In this document: piece by piece, positions 15,578 to 25,024 of the stretch
Layout: every line of letters starts with the position of its first letter
Position numbering within the stretch: position 1 is the first letter of the stretch
From: Anaerostipes sp.
Lineage (GTDB): Bacteria > Bacillota > Clostridia > Lachnospirales > Lachnospiraceae
Reading direction: 5' to 3'
Assembly: GCA_028697725.1 (NCBI GenBank)
Contig: JAQVEG010000002.1
Coordinates: 22,123-86,122 of the forward strand
Length of the DNA: 64,000 nt
Made by a program: the position numbers and the translations under genes
The notes under the pieces: model-generated
The model's database searches: none
What the model was told of the DNA's origin: nothing
The model's input: only the letters and a program-made list of their open reading frames with translations

Positions 15578-17048
15578 AATCCTCTCCTCCTTTCGCTAAT
15601 TCAGGTGCTTCATAAGTTCTTGTTTGTTCAAATGCATACGCTGCACGAATAATATTTTTTTCTTTGAAGCAATCTCCGATTAGTTGAAGTCCAATTGGAA
15701 GTCCCTGTTTATCCTTTCCACATGGAACCGAAATTCCTGGAAGCCCTGCAAGGTTTACCGAAATTGTATAAATATCTCCTAGATACATCTTAATTGGATC
15801 ACTTAAACTATCCCCAAGCTTTGGTGCTGTCGTTGGTGCTGCTGGTCCTAAAATTACATCATATTTTGCAAATGCCTTATCAAACTCCTGTTTAATTAAT
15901 GCTTTTGTTCTAAGTGCTTTTAAGTAGTATGCATCATAATATCCAGAACTTAATACGAAAGAACCAAGCATAATTCTACGTTTTACTTCTGGTCCAAACC
16001 CTTGAGATCTTGTCTTCTTATACATATCATGAAGTCCATCATAGTCTTCACTTCTAAATCCATATTTGACTCCATCAAAACGAGAAAGATTTGAACTTGC
16101 TTCTGCAGAAGCAATTACATAATACGCTGGAATTGCATACTCTACTAATCCCAATTCAAATTTCTCTATAATTGCACCTTTTTCTTCTAATTTCTTGGCA
16201 GCATCTAAAACAGCTTCCTTGACTTCTGGATCCAGTCCCTCTCCAAAATAATCTGTTGGAATTCCAATCTTCATCCCTTTTACATCATCCACTAACGCTG
16301 CCGTAAAATCATAATCATCACGATTTACACTGGTGGAATCCTTCTTGTCATAAGAGGCGATGATTTCTAATAAGGTTGCACAATCTGTGACATCTTTCCC
16401 CAAAGGTCCAATCTGATCCAAAGAAGAACCATAGGCAATCAATCCATAACGAGAAACCGTTCCGTAAGTTGGCTTCATTCCTGTAACTCCACAAAACGAA
16501 GCTGGCTGCCGAATGGAACCACCTGTATCAGATCCAAGAGCTGCAAATGCTTCATTTGCCGCAACTACTGCTGCAGAACCACCAGAAGAACCTCCTGGCA
16601 CATGTTCTAAATTCCATGGGTTTCTTGTCTCTCCATAAGCAGAAGTCTCTGTTGTACTTCCCATAGCAAATTCATCCATATTTGTCTTCCCAACAAATAC
16701 AACTCCTTCTTGGATTAGGTTCTCCACTGCCTGTGCAGAAAATGTAGGAACAAAATTCTCTAAAATCTTTGAACTACATGTTGTCGTATAACCTTTCGTA
16801 CAAATATTATCCTTTACTGCCATTGGCACACCAGCAAATGGTCCCGTCAAAGTTCCATTGTCAATGAAAGCTTGTACCTCTTTGGCACGCTTCATGGCAC
16901 TTTCTTCATCATAGGAAACATATCCTTGCACATCTCCTTCAACTTTCTTCATTTGATCTAATACTGCAGTTACTGCATCTACGACTTTTACTTCTCCAGC
17001 CTTAATCTTCTTTCCAAGTTCTACTGCTGTCATATCTAATATACTCAT
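15570..17048 (-). CDS. gatA: Asp-tRNA(Asn)/Glu-tRNA(Gln) amidotransferase subunit A
   Basis: The 492-residue glutaminase subunit that releases ammonia from glutamine for amidation of the tRNA-bound acid. It is an amidase-signature enzyme with the Lys-cisSer-Ser triad visible as Lys79 (MAVKDN), Ser154 in GGSSGGSAA and Ser178 in GSDTGGSIRQP, at the same positions as in the well studied staphylococcal enzyme. It lies between gatC (11 bp upstream) and gatB (8-bp overlap). Confidence 0.97.
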   Translation of the reverse strand: MSILDMTAVELGKKIKAGEVKVVDAVTAVLDQMKKVEGDVQGYVSYDEESAMKRAKEVQAFIDNGTLTGPFAGVPMAVKDNICTKGYTTTCSSKILENFVPTFSAQAVENLIQEGVVFVGKTNMDEFAMGSTTETSAYGETRNPWNLEHVPGGSSGGSAAVVAANEAFAALGSDTGGSIRQPASFCGVTGMKPTYGTVSRYGLIAYGSSLDQIGPLGKDVTDCATLLEIIASYDKKDSTSVNRDDYDFTAALVDDVKGMKIGIPTDYFGEGLDPEVKEAVLDAAKKLEEKGAIIEKFELGLVEYAIPAYYVIASAEASSNLSRFDGVKYGFRSEDYDGLHDMYKKTRSQGFGPEVKRRIMLGSFVLSSGYYDAYYLKALRTKALIKQEFDKAFAKYDVILGPAAPTTAPKLGDSLSDPIKMYLGDIYTISVNLAGLPGISVPCGKDKQGLPIGLQLIGDCFKEKNIIRAAYAFEQTRTYEAPELAKGGEDYE

Positions 17049-17059
17049 GGATTCACCTC

Positions 17060-17353
17060 CTAATCTACTGTTTTTGGTACAATAAATGCACTATCTTTTT
17101 GCTCTGGCGCATTGGCAAGAGTTTTCTCACTCTCATTCTTATTGGTCACTATATCTTCACGAAATACATTGTGTACTGGGAACACGTGAGACATTGGCTC
17201 CACCCCAGAAGTATCCAGTTCATTTAACTTGTCTACATAGTCCAGCATACTTTCCATATCCTTCTTTGCCTGTTCTTTCTCTTCTCCAGATAAGTCAAGC
17301 TTTGCTAAAATTCCTACATATTCTATTGTTGCATCATCAATATGATTCGCCAT
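17060..17353 (-). CDS. gatC: Asp-tRNA(Asn)/Glu-tRNA(Gln) amidotransferase subunit C
   Basis: The 97-residue small subunit that wraps around and stabilises GatA. Family features are the N-terminal helix [13 protein letters not shown], the [21 protein letters not shown] segment and the end FIVPKTVD. It is the first gene after the T-box leader, with a good ribosome-binding site. Confidence 0.95.
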   Translation of the reverse strand: MANHIDDATIEYVGILAKLDLSGEEKEQAKKDMESMLDYVDKLNELDTSGVEPMSHVFPVHNVFREDIVTNKNESEKTLANAPEQKDSAFIVPKTVD

Positions 17354-17375
17354 CGAAATCTCCTTTCAATTTATG

Positions 17376-17625
17376 TTTAAAAAAACCCCGAAGCTAAAAA
17401 GCTTCGGGGCAAGAGTCATCAATCTCCTACGGTACCACCCGTATGAACAGTTAAATACTGTTCTCTCAAAGTATGTAACGTATACTTACGGGACAGCCTA
17501 CTGCTTCAAGTTCAACCATCCAACTCAGAAGTGTTCTTCCTATAAAGTGTCAACGAGAGGCTCTCAGTCTATGGCCCTCTTTCCCTGTTCATCGTCTTTT
17601 TATATTCCGTCTTCGTCATCGTCTT
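17376..17625 (-). promoter_or_regulatory. T-box riboswitch leader of gatCAB (AAC specifier, Asn)
   Basis: The T-box core GGGTGGTACC lies at 17431-17440 (minus strand). The putative specifier region GAAGAACACTTCTGAG aligns with GAAGACCACCTCTGAG in the thrS leader, so the specifier here reads AAC (asparagine) at 17533-17535. This links transcription of gatCAB to uncharged tRNA-Asn. The left limit of the leader and its promoter are not sharply defined; a weak TTGAAT/TACTAT pair is possible. Confidence 0.87.
17379..17410 (-). terminator. T-box terminator of gatCAB
   Basis: Perfect 10-bp stem CCCCGAAGCT / AGCTTCGGGG with a 4-nt loop and a run of seven T on the minus strand. Confidence 0.9.
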
Positions 17626-17680
17626 TATTATATAATATAGACAATAGTAACATAGATATTTCTCCAATTCAAGATGAAAC

Positions 17681-18322
17681 TTAATCTCTTGTTTCCATTA
17701 TAAAAAGGATTCCATCTTTGTATGAAATAACACCTTCGTCTTCTATTAATTCATTGCTGATTCCCCATGTAATTTGAAACTTTAGAGTATCATCATGGAG
17801 TGGATACTTAAATCCACTTAAAGTAACTCCTGTCACATCCCCAATTGGCAACAGGGATATATAAGTCCCAAACTGTTCTTGCTTCCTTATTTTCATTGGA
17901 TTCTGTGCCAGTTGAATTCGATTATGGTTATCCACAATCAGTGCCTTCATTCCATGTTCTCTTGCATATAGAAGCTGCCCAAGATTCCCTAATACATGAT
18001 CCATCCTTGTTCCTATAGCTCCTAATATGGTCACATGATCCAGCTTCATATCACACGCTTTTTTTAAAGCAAGCCCTGTATCTGTATCATCCTTCTCACA
18101 TGGAAACAAAGTCTTATCCTTTGTGCTATAGCTATCTAAATAGGATTTATCACAGCTGTCAAAATCGCCTAAGATTACATCTGGTGTTATCCCCAACTCC
18201 CTTGCATAACAAAGTCCTTTATCCGCAGCTATCACTGTATCAAAAGCATGGGTACGAATATATTCTTTTGCAAATTCAATCTCCAGACTTCCTCCAGTTA
18301 AAATCAATCCACCCATTACCAT
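17681..18322 (-). CDS. thiN: Thiamine diphosphokinase
   Basis: A 213-residue enzyme that transfers a diphosphate group from ATP to thiamine. The family is recognised from LILTGG at the start, VIAADKGLCYARELGITPDVILGDFDS (about 33-60), PCEKDDTDTGLAL and GAIGTRMDHVLGN. It is the last gene of the priA-rsgA cluster and overlaps the rsgA end by 7 bp; the start may be M1 or M3, the latter giving a TAATG stop-start overlap. In many Firmicutes rpe sits between rsgA and thiN; it is absent here. Confidence 0.92.
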   Translation of the reverse strand: MVMGGLILTGGSLEIEFAKEYIRTHAFDTVIAADKGLCYARELGITPDVILGDFDSCDKSYLDSYSTKDKTLFPCEKDDTDTGLALKKACDMKLDHVTILGAIGTRMDHVLGNLGQLLYAREHGMKALIVDNHNRIQLAQNPMKIRKQEQFGTYISLLPIGDVTGVTLSGFKYPLHDDTLKFQITWGISNELIEDEGVISYKDGILFIMETRD

Positions 18323-19194
18323 TTTCTCTTTTCTTTAATTTCCTTATATATCTCTACATAATTTTCATAGCGAATTTTGCTGATTTTCCCATCTTCTACT
18401 GCTTTTTTTACGCCACAGTCTGGTTCATGGGTATGACTGCATCCCTGAAACCTACAAGACTCCTCATACTGAGAAAATTCATTAAAATATCCTCTAATCT
18501 CATCTTCTTCAAACATATCTACAAACAAGGAACTAAATCCAGGGGTATCAAGGACAAAGGTATCTCCATGCAGATGAATCAGCTGAGAATGTCTTGTGGT
18601 ATGTTTTCCACGTTGAATCTTCTCACTGACTTCTCCTGTTTCCATCTGAATATCTGAATCCAGCTGATTCATAATTGTAGACTTTCCAACACCAGAAGGC
18701 CCTGCAAACACTGTTGTCTTTCCCTCTAACAAAGTTTTAATATAATCAATTCCAATTCCTTTTTCGGCGCTGGAAAATATAATTTTATGTCCTGAATTTA
18801 AATAAGTCTCCTTTAAAATCTCTAAATCCTTTTCCTTCGCCAAATCTTTTTTGTTAAAGCATACAATCGTAGGTATCCCATACTTTTCCATCATCATTAA
18901 AAAACGATCTAATAGATTATAATTTGGTTTTGGTTTTTTGACTGCAAACACAATAAATGCCTGATCGATATTTGAGACTGCTGGACGAATCAGTTCATTA
19001 TTTCTAGGCAGTATGTCTATAATATTGCCTAGTTTCTCATCTCTATCCAAAAGGTCTATTTTTACCCAGTCACCAACTAAAGGTTTAATCTTCTTATTCC
19101 GAAAAACCCCTTTTGCCTTGCACTCAACTAATCCAAGTTCTTGCACATATACATAATAAAATCCCGCAATTCCTTTGGTAATCTTTCCTTGCAT
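18316..19194 (-). CDS. rsgA: Small ribosomal subunit biogenesis GTPase RsgA
   Basis: A 292-residue circularly permuted GTPase that assists late 30S assembly. In order: N-terminal OB domain, then G4 FNKKDL (about 117), G1 GPSGVGKST (about 161-169), G2-like TTR in GKHTTRHS, and G3 DTPGF, then the C-terminal zinc knuckle with C-C-H-C (SCRFQGCSHTHEPDC). The permuted order G4-G1-G3 is diagnostic. Gene order with prkC/prpC is the common Firmicutes one. Confidence 0.96.
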   Translation of the reverse strand: MQGKITKGIAGFYYVYVQELGLVECKAKGVFRNKKIKPLVGDWVKIDLLDRDEKLGNIIDILPRNNELIRPAVSNIDQAFIVFAVKKPKPNYNLLDRFLMMMEKYGIPTIVCFNKKDLAKEKDLEILKETYLNSGHKIIFSSAEKGIGIDYIKTLLEGKTTVFAGPSGVGKSTIMNQLDSDIQMETGEVSEKIQRGKHTTRHSQLIHLHGDTFVLDTPGFSSLFVDMFEEDEIRGYFNEFSQYEESCRFQGCSHTHEPDCGVKKAVEDGKISKIRYENYVEIYKEIKEKRKW

Positions 19195-19201
19195 AAATCT
19201 C

Positions 19202-20962
19202 CTACTCTTCTGTGGTACCTACTGTATCAGTAGCCTGTGGTCCAAGACTAACTACAATTCCTACTGCAGTTCCTGCACTAACTTCTTTTCCAGACGCAAT
19301 GCTCTGCCTAATAACACAGTTTTGATCAACTACATCATTGTATTCTTTTGATATACTTCCCAGCTTTAATCCTGCAGCCTTTAATTCAGCTTTTGCAGAA
19401 GAAAGACTTTCATATCTTAAATCTGGGACACTTACTAAAGATTCCCCTTTACTTACTGTAATTGTAATAGTGGATCCTGATTCCCGACGTGTTCCACCCT
19501 TTGGAGACTGTGAAATAACCTCTCCCGATTTGACATCGGAACTGTTCTCTGTTGTAACAGATACTTTAAATCCTTTATTGCTTAACGTCTTTGTTGCTGA
19601 TGTCTGGCTGTAACCTACAACATTTGGAACCTCAATGGTAGATTGCCCTGAACTTACAGTTAAAACAATTGTAGTTCCTTTATCAACTTCTGTGTTAGAT
19701 TCAATGCTCTGACGAATGACAACGCCTTCATCATAATCATCTGATGTTTCTGATTTTCTTTCGATTTTCAAATCAGAACCTATCATTTCCTTTGCTTTAT
19801 AATAAGTAATTCCTACATAATTCTCAACTGCGATTTGTTTTGGTTTTTCTGTTGTTTTTTCTGTTTCCGTTGTTGCACTTACTGTCGTTGATGTTCCAGA
19901 TTTAAAGAGGCCAGATCCATTGATTACAAAGACAACAATGGCAATAATAATAATGGCTCCTACAACAGCTGCTAAAATCACAACAAGACGTTCCATCTTA
20001 GCACTCATTCCATTTCCTTCATCATCATCGCTAGAATCATCTACATATCCAGAATGCTCTTGTGCATCATCCAATTCCTTCCCACTTAATACTATGGTTG
20101 GAGAATTGTCAACAATTGGAGCAACTCCAACATATTCACCACTAATATCATCAAATACCATCTGTAAATCCGCAATCAATTCCTGTGCACTTTGGTATCT
20201 TTCCTCTGGCTTTTTCATGGTACATTTTAAAATAATCTTCTCTAAGCTTTCAGGAATGTCTTCCACTAATGCATTTGGAGGAGTAATCTCATTTTGCAAA
20301 TGCATCAAAGCAACTGTAATTCCATTTTCATGGTCAAAAGGCAACTGCCCTGTTACCATCTCATACATAGTAATTCCAAGAGAATATATATCACTCTTTT
20401 CGTCACAAAACTTTCCTTTTGCCTGTTCTGGTGAAATATAATGAGCCGACCCAATGGCTGTTGATGTAACTGTATTAGAAGATGCAACTTTGGCAATTCC
20501 AAAATCTGTTACCTTAACTCCACCAGTCTCAGAAATAATAATATTCTGAGGCTTAATATCTCTATGAATTGTATGATTGGCATGAGCGCACTGAAGTGCC
20601 TTGGCAATCTGAATCGTCACATCTACCGTTTCTTTTGAAGAAAGTTTCCCTACTCGTCGGATATATTCCTTCAGGGTAAGACCATCTACTAACTCCATAA
20701 TAATATAATTAACGTCACCTTCAACACCAACATCGTAAACATTAACAATATTGGAACAGTTTAGACCTGCCACTGCCTGTGCCTCTACTTTAAATTTGCT
20801 TAAGATTTTCTCATCTTCCAAGAAATCTTTTTTTAACACTTTGACAGCTACATATCGATTTAATTTACGGTCTTTTGCCATAAATACTTCGGCCATTCCT
20901 CCAGCTCCAATATGCTTCAGAATTTCGTATCGGCCACTTAATAAACTTCCTGTCTCTAACAT
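19202..20962 (-). CDS. prkC: Ser/Thr protein kinase with PASTA domains (PrkC/Stk1)
   Basis: A 586-residue membrane kinase. The kinase domain (about 11-270) has the Gly-rich loop GAGGMAEV, Lys41, HRDIKPQN with Asp135 and DFG at 153. A membrane segment (about 329-350) follows a Ser/Asp-rich juxtamembrane part. The outside region holds three clear PASTA domains, each with a P/N-V-G-x-x-Y pattern and a Gly-Thr/Ser turn, which bind muropeptides or lipid II in relatives. It is placed with its phosphatase prpC (7-bp overlap) and rsgA. PrkC phosphorylates cell-division, cell-wall and translation proteins. Confidence 0.96.
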   Translation of the reverse strand: MLETGSLLSGRYEILKHIGAGGMAEVFMAKDRKLNRYVAVKVLKKDFLEDEKILSKFKVEAQAVAGLNCSNIVNVYDVGVEGDVNYIIMELVDGLTLKEYIRRVGKLSSKETVDVTIQIAKALQCAHANHTIHRDIKPQNIIISETGGVKVTDFGIAKVASSNTVTSTAIGSAHYISPEQAKGKFCDEKSDIYSLGITMYEMVTGQLPFDHENGITVALMHLQNEITPPNALVEDIPESLEKIILKCTMKKPEERYQSAQELIADLQMVFDDISGEYVGVAPIVDNSPTIVLSGKELDDAQEHSGYVDDSSDDDEGNGMSAKMERLVVILAAVVGAIIIIAIVVFVINGSGLFKSGTSTTVSATTETEKTTEKPKQIAVENYVGITYYKAKEMIGSDLKIERKSETSDDYDEGVVIRQSIESNTEVDKGTTIVLTVSSGQSTIEVPNVVGYSQTSATKTLSNKGFKVSVTTENSSDVKSGEVISQSPKGGTRRESGSTITITVSKGESLVSVPDLRYESLSSAKAELKAAGLKLGSISKEYNDVVDQNCVIRQSIASGKEVSAGTAVGIVVSLGPQATDTVGTTEE

Positions 20963-21699
20963 AGGTTTTCACCTCGTTCCTCTATCTTAACAAGAACCAC
21001 TGTAATATTATCTTTTCCACCATATTCATTGGCTCGATTTACTAAAAGTGATGCTTTATTTTCTAATTGGCTGTGATCTTCTATAATTTTCTCAATCTCA
21101 TCATCATCTACCATATTGGTTAATCCATCGGTACATAAAAGAAGATATCCCTCTTCCTTTTTTAGTTGAAAGAAATCTGGTTCTACGTCTTTGATTCCTG
21201 CTCCTACTGCTCTTGTTATCAAATTCTTCTTTGGATGATGTTTCATTTGGACAGAATCAATTTCTCCTGCCTTGACTAATTCCTGAACATAAGAATGATC
21301 TACGGTAATCTGTTTCATAATTCCATCATGGAAATAATATAAACGACTATCTCCAATATTCATAATATAAAGATTCCCATCAAATATAGTAGCTGCAACC
21401 AGCGTTGTCCCCATATTCTCAAAGGTCTTTTCCTTACACTTCTCCATGATTTCTACTTCTATCTGTCTCAAGGCTCTTATAAACATGTCAATGGGATCCA
21501 AACTTTGATCTTCACGTATCAACGAAACAAATCGATCAACTGTGTAGGAAGATGCATATCCTCCTGCTTTATGGCCGCCCATACCATCAGCGATAATATA
21601 TAAATTCTCCAATCTGCCCACTGGCTGATCAGAAAAGAACATAGCATCTTGATTCTCAGTTCGGACTTTCCCAATATGTGTATTCCCTACGGATTGCAT
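20956..21699 (-). CDS. prpC: PP2C-family Ser/Thr phosphatase PrpC
   Basis: A 247-residue metal-dependent phosphatase that opposes PrkC. The metal-binding Asp motifs are visible: RTENQDAMF (about residue 15), ADGMGGHKAG (about 38), LLLCTDGLTNM (about 189) and KDNITVV at the end. Overlaps prkC by 7 bp and follows rlmN by 1 bp, so translation is probably coupled. Confidence 0.96.
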   Translation of the reverse strand: MQSVGNTHIGKVRTENQDAMFFSDQPVGRLENLYIIADGMGGHKAGGYASSYTVDRFVSLIREDQSLDPIDMFIRALRQIEVEIMEKCKEKTFENMGTTLVAATIFDGNLYIMNIGDSRLYYFHDGIMKQITVDHSYVQELVKAGEIDSVQMKHHPKKNLITRAVGAGIKDVEPDFFQLKKEEGYLLLCTDGLTNMVDDDEIEKIIEDHSQLENKASLLVNRANEYGGKDNITVVLVKIEERGENLC

Positions 21700-21700
21700 A

Positions 21701-22738
21701 CTAGTTCTCCTTTTCTTGTAATTTTTGACGTCTCAATTGACCACATGCAGCATTAATATCTCTACCCATTTCTCTTCTAATGGTAACATTTACACGATTT
21801 TTTTCAAGTATGTTTTTAAAATCCCTGATAGATTCTGGCACTGACTGCTTAAAATCTCTCTCTTTAATAGGGTTTACTGGAATTAAATTTACATGACATG
21901 GAAATCCTTTTAATCTTTTGCAAAGCTCCTTTGCGTTTGATGAAGTATCATTCACTCCTGCAACAAGGCTATATTCAAATGTCATACGGCGTTTGGTTTG
22001 CTCAAAATAATACTTACAGGCATCTAATAATTCATCCATAGAATACTGATATGCAATTGGCATTAATTCTTTCCTCATTGCATCATTTGGTGCATGAAGA
22101 GAGATTGCCAACGTAATTTGTAATTTTTCATCTGCAAGACTTTGAATCTTTGGAACAATCCCACAAGTTGATACGGTAAGATTCCTCTGGCTAATATTTA
22201 ATCCATTTTCATCACTTAATAATGTTATAAATCGAAGAAGATTCTCATAATTATCCAGTGGCTCTCCTGTTCCCATTACAACAACATTGGAAACTCGTTC
22301 CCCAGTATCTTTTTGTATGGCATAAATCTGACCCACCATCTCAGCTGGGGTAAGACTTCTATCAAGACCTCCTAATGTAGAGGCACAAAATTTACATCCC
22401 ATACGACATCCTGCCTGAGATGAAATACAGACAGAATTTCCATGTTTATACTTCATTAAAACACTCTCTATGATATTCCCATCTTCTAGTTCAAACAAAT
22501 ACTTTCTAGTACCATCAATTTTGGAAACAAAATGTTCTATTTCTTTTAATTCCATCATGGTACATTGTTCTTTTAACTTTTCTTTTAATGCCTTTGGAAT
22601 ATTATTCATCTCATCAAAAGATAATGCCAGTCTTTTATGAAACCATTCATATACTTGTTTTGCCCGAAATTTCTTCTCTCCTATGGATTCCATATATTGT
22701 TCTAATTCTTTTAGAGTCATTGACCTAATATCTATCAT
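21701..22738 (-). CDS. rlmN: Dual-specificity rRNA/tRNA methyltransferase RlmN
   Basis: A 345-residue radical SAM enzyme that methylates C2 of A2503 in 23S rRNA and A37 in some tRNAs. The cluster cysteines are C111, C115 and C118 in CRMGCKFC. The N-terminal fold with WFHKR and the C-terminal part with NAACGQL carrying the second catalytic Cys are present, as is VVMGTGEPLDNY. It overlaps rsmB by 4 bp (ATGA) with AGGAGGAG as ribosome-binding site. Confidence 0.97.
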   Translation of the reverse strand: MIDIRSMTLKELEQYMESIGEKKFRAKQVYEWFHKRLALSFDEMNNIPKALKEKLKEQCTMMELKEIEHFVSKIDGTRKYLFELEDGNIIESVLMKYKHGNSVCISSQAGCRMGCKFCASTLGGLDRSLTPAEMVGQIYAIQKDTGERVSNVVVMGTGEPLDNYENLLRFITLLSDENGLNISQRNLTVSTCGIVPKIQSLADEKLQITLAISLHAPNDAMRKELMPIAYQYSMDELLDACKYYFEQTKRRMTFEYSLVAGVNDTSSNAKELCKRLKGFPCHVNLIPVNPIKERDFKQSVPESIRDFKNILEKNRVNVTIRREMGRDINAACGQLRRQKLQEKEN

Positions 22739-24081
22739 ATACTCCTCCTAAATTTTGCAATGAAAAATCCGTCACATGGATGGATTCCTGGCAGTAATTG
22801 AATATATCCATCTTTTGCTGTCTCTATGTGTAAGTTTTCTGGCATTCGATCCGTTAAAGGAACTAGTTTTAAATCAAATTGCTCCTGAAGCCATACAACA
22901 TTATCTATATTCTCCATGGGATTGATGGTACATGTACTAAACATCAAGGTTCCACCTGGCTTCACATATTGAACCACTGTACTTAAAATCTCTCTTTGAA
23001 GTTGTACTAGACTGGCAAAACTTTCCCTTGTAATATTATATTTTATGTCACCTTTTTTTCCAATGATACCAAGACCTGAACAAGGAACATCTGCAATTAC
23101 AATGTCAGCCTGATTTATCATCTCTTCGTCTAATTCAGTGGCATCCTTCACCTGGGCTGTCATATTTTCCATATGCATTCGATCAATGTTTTCCCAAATT
23201 AATTCTTCTTTATATTCTGTTAAATCTCTTGCTATCACTTTTCCTGTTCCATTTAGCTTATCTGCAATAAAAAGTGCTTTCCCTCCTGGAGCGCTGCATA
23301 CATCAAGGACTACCTGATCTTCTTTTACATCTGCAAGATGTCCTGCAAGCATGGAACTTTCATCTTGAACCATACATGTTCCATTTCTAAATGCATCAAT
23401 TTTATTTAGGAAATCATAATCAGAGATAAACAGTGCTTCCTTCATAAAGTTCCCAGGAGTTACCGTTACATTTTGCTCCTGTAGCTTCTTTATCAACTCT
23501 TCTTTTGAAATCTTGCTTGTCATAATCGAAATCGTTGTTTTCTTTGGTTCTAAATAAGATGCTGCAATTGTCTCAACTTCTTCTTTGGAATAACTTTCTA
23601 AGAAGAAAGAAACCATCCATTCTGGAATGGAATATTTCACAGAAACATACGCTATAAAAGAATTTTCTTTCTTTGGATATGAAATGGTTTCTCTTCCACG
23701 AATAATTCCTCGAAGCACACCATTTACAAAACCAGACAATCTTTGAAATCCTCGTTTTTTGGAAAGCTTTACCGCCTCATTGCATATAGCCGAATCTGGT
23801 ACATGCTCCATATACATCATTTGGTATACACTCATGCGTAGAATCCCACGAATCACAGGCTTACACTTTCTTACCTTCGTCTTTGAAAACTGATCAATTA
23901 TATAATCTATAGTAATCTGACGTTCAAGGGTTCCTTGACATAAACGAGTAAAAAAGGAGCGGTCCCTCTTCTCACTATATTGGTATTTTTCCAGCGTATC
24001 TTTTATAATCTGATGAGATAACGCTTCCTTTTTATCAATCTTCACTAATACATCTAGTGCGACTGCTCTTACATTGTCCAT
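22735..24081 (-). CDS. rsmB: 16S rRNA m5C967 methyltransferase RsmB
   Basis: A 448-residue enzyme. An N-terminal NusB-like domain (about 1-140) is followed by a Rossmann methyltransferase domain with the SAM site DVCSAPGGKA (about 258), DVPCSGLG with one catalytic-site Cys (about 325), and STCTINPMEN with the catalytic-cysteine motif (about 385). The order matches RsmB/Sun. Flanked by fmt and rlmN in the usual cluster. Confidence 0.96.
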   Translation of the reverse strand: MDNVRAVALDVLVKIDKKEALSHQIIKDTLEKYQYSEKRDRSFFTRLCQGTLERQITIDYIIDQFSKTKVRKCKPVIRGILRMSVYQMMYMEHVPDSAICNEAVKLSKKRGFQRLSGFVNGVLRGIIRGRETISYPKKENSFIAYVSVKYSIPEWMVSFFLESYSKEEVETIAASYLEPKKTTISIMTSKISKEELIKKLQEQNVTVTPGNFMKEALFISDYDFLNKIDAFRNGTCMVQDESSMLAGHLADVKEDQVVLDVCSAPGGKALFIADKLNGTGKVIARDLTEYKEELIWENIDRMHMENMTAQVKDATELDEEMINQADIVIADVPCSGLGIIGKKGDIKYNITRESFASLVQLQREILSTVVQYVKPGGTLMFSTCTINPMENIDNVVWLQEQFDLKLVPLTDRMPENLHIETAKDGYIQLLPGIHPCDGFFIAKFRRSI

Positions 24082-24082
24082 T

Positions 24083-25012
24083 TTATTCTCCTAATACAGT
24101 TCCCACACTTACTCCATAACCAAGCAAAAAGGCCTGTACTTGCATTCTTTTCTTTCCTGCCAGTTGAATTTCTTTTAATTCTAAAGCATTTTCACCAGCT
24201 GCTACCACGATACTTTTCTTTGTGATATCCACAATTGTGCCAGGTTTTTCGTCTCCTGTCCACATTTTTACGTCAGCATCCCACACTTTCATTACTTTTC
24301 CATTTAATTTTGTGTAGGCACTTGGCCATGGATTCAACCCACGAATTAAGCATTCAATTTCCTTGGCTGACTTTGTAAAATCAATTTGTCCCATTTCTTT
24401 TGTAAGCATTGGGGCATAAGAACTTTCTTGGTCATTTTGCTTTGTTCGAACTGCTGTATAATTCTCTAATTTTTCTAAAGTTTCAATTAGTAACTGGGCT
24501 CCTTGATGCATTAATTTATCATGGAGACTTCCTGCTGTTTCTTTTGGATCTAATTCCATGGATACTTTATCAATCATATCCCCAGTATCAAGACCTTTTC
24601 CCATATACATTGTTGTAATTCCAGTTTCTTTTTCTCCGTTTAACACAGCCCACTGAATTGGCCCTGCTCCTCGATATTTTGGAAGAAGAGATCCATGAAC
24701 ATTGATACATCCATACTTTGGAATATTTAAAATACTCTCTGGGAGAATCTGTCCATATGCAACTACTACAATTACATCTGGATTTAACTCTTGTAATTTA
24801 GCTGTAAATTCTTCATCTCTCGCCCTTTCAGGCTGTAACACCAAAAGACCATGTTCCACTGCCTTTTCTTTTACTGGAGTCATTAAAACCTTTTTTCCAC
24901 GTCCTTTTTGTTTATCTGGCTGTGAAACAACAGCAATCACTTCATGATGCTCTATTAGTTTTTCCAATGTTGGAACTGCAAATTCTGGCGTTCCCATAAA
25001 AATTACCTTCAT
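24083..25012 (-). CDS. fmt: Methionyl-tRNA formyltransferase
   Basis: A 309-residue enzyme that formylates initiator Met-tRNA using 10-formyl-THF. The formyltransferase domain contains INVHGSLLPKYRGAGPIQW (about 107-125) with the catalytic His, plus the FMGTPEFAVP start and TGITTMYMG, followed by the C-terminal OB-like domain. Paired with def, which removes the formyl group later. Confidence 0.97.
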   Translation of the reverse strand: MKVIFMGTPEFAVPTLEKLIEHHEVIAVVSQPDKQKGRGKKVLMTPVKEKAVEHGLLVLQPERARDEEFTAKLQELNPDVIVVVAYGQILPESILNIPKYGCINVHGSLLPKYRGAGPIQWAVLNGEKETGITTMYMGKGLDTGDMIDKVSMELDPKETAGSLHDKLMHQGAQLLIETLEKLENYTAVRTKQNDQESSYAPMLTKEMGQIDFTKSAKEIECLIRGLNPWPSAYTKLNGKVMKVWDADVKMWTGDEKPGTIVDITKKSIVVAAGENALELKEIQLAGKKRMQVQAFLLGYGVSVGTVLGE

Positions 25013-25024
25013 TGTCGTCTCCTT

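Noticed and set aside
18100-18657. 185-residue plus-strand ORF across thiN and rsgA
   Set aside because: Shadow ORF antisense to two well supported genes; composition unlike a real protein.
19920-20441. 173-residue plus-strand ORF inside prkC
   Set aside because: Antisense to the kinase and membrane region of prkC; no start signal.
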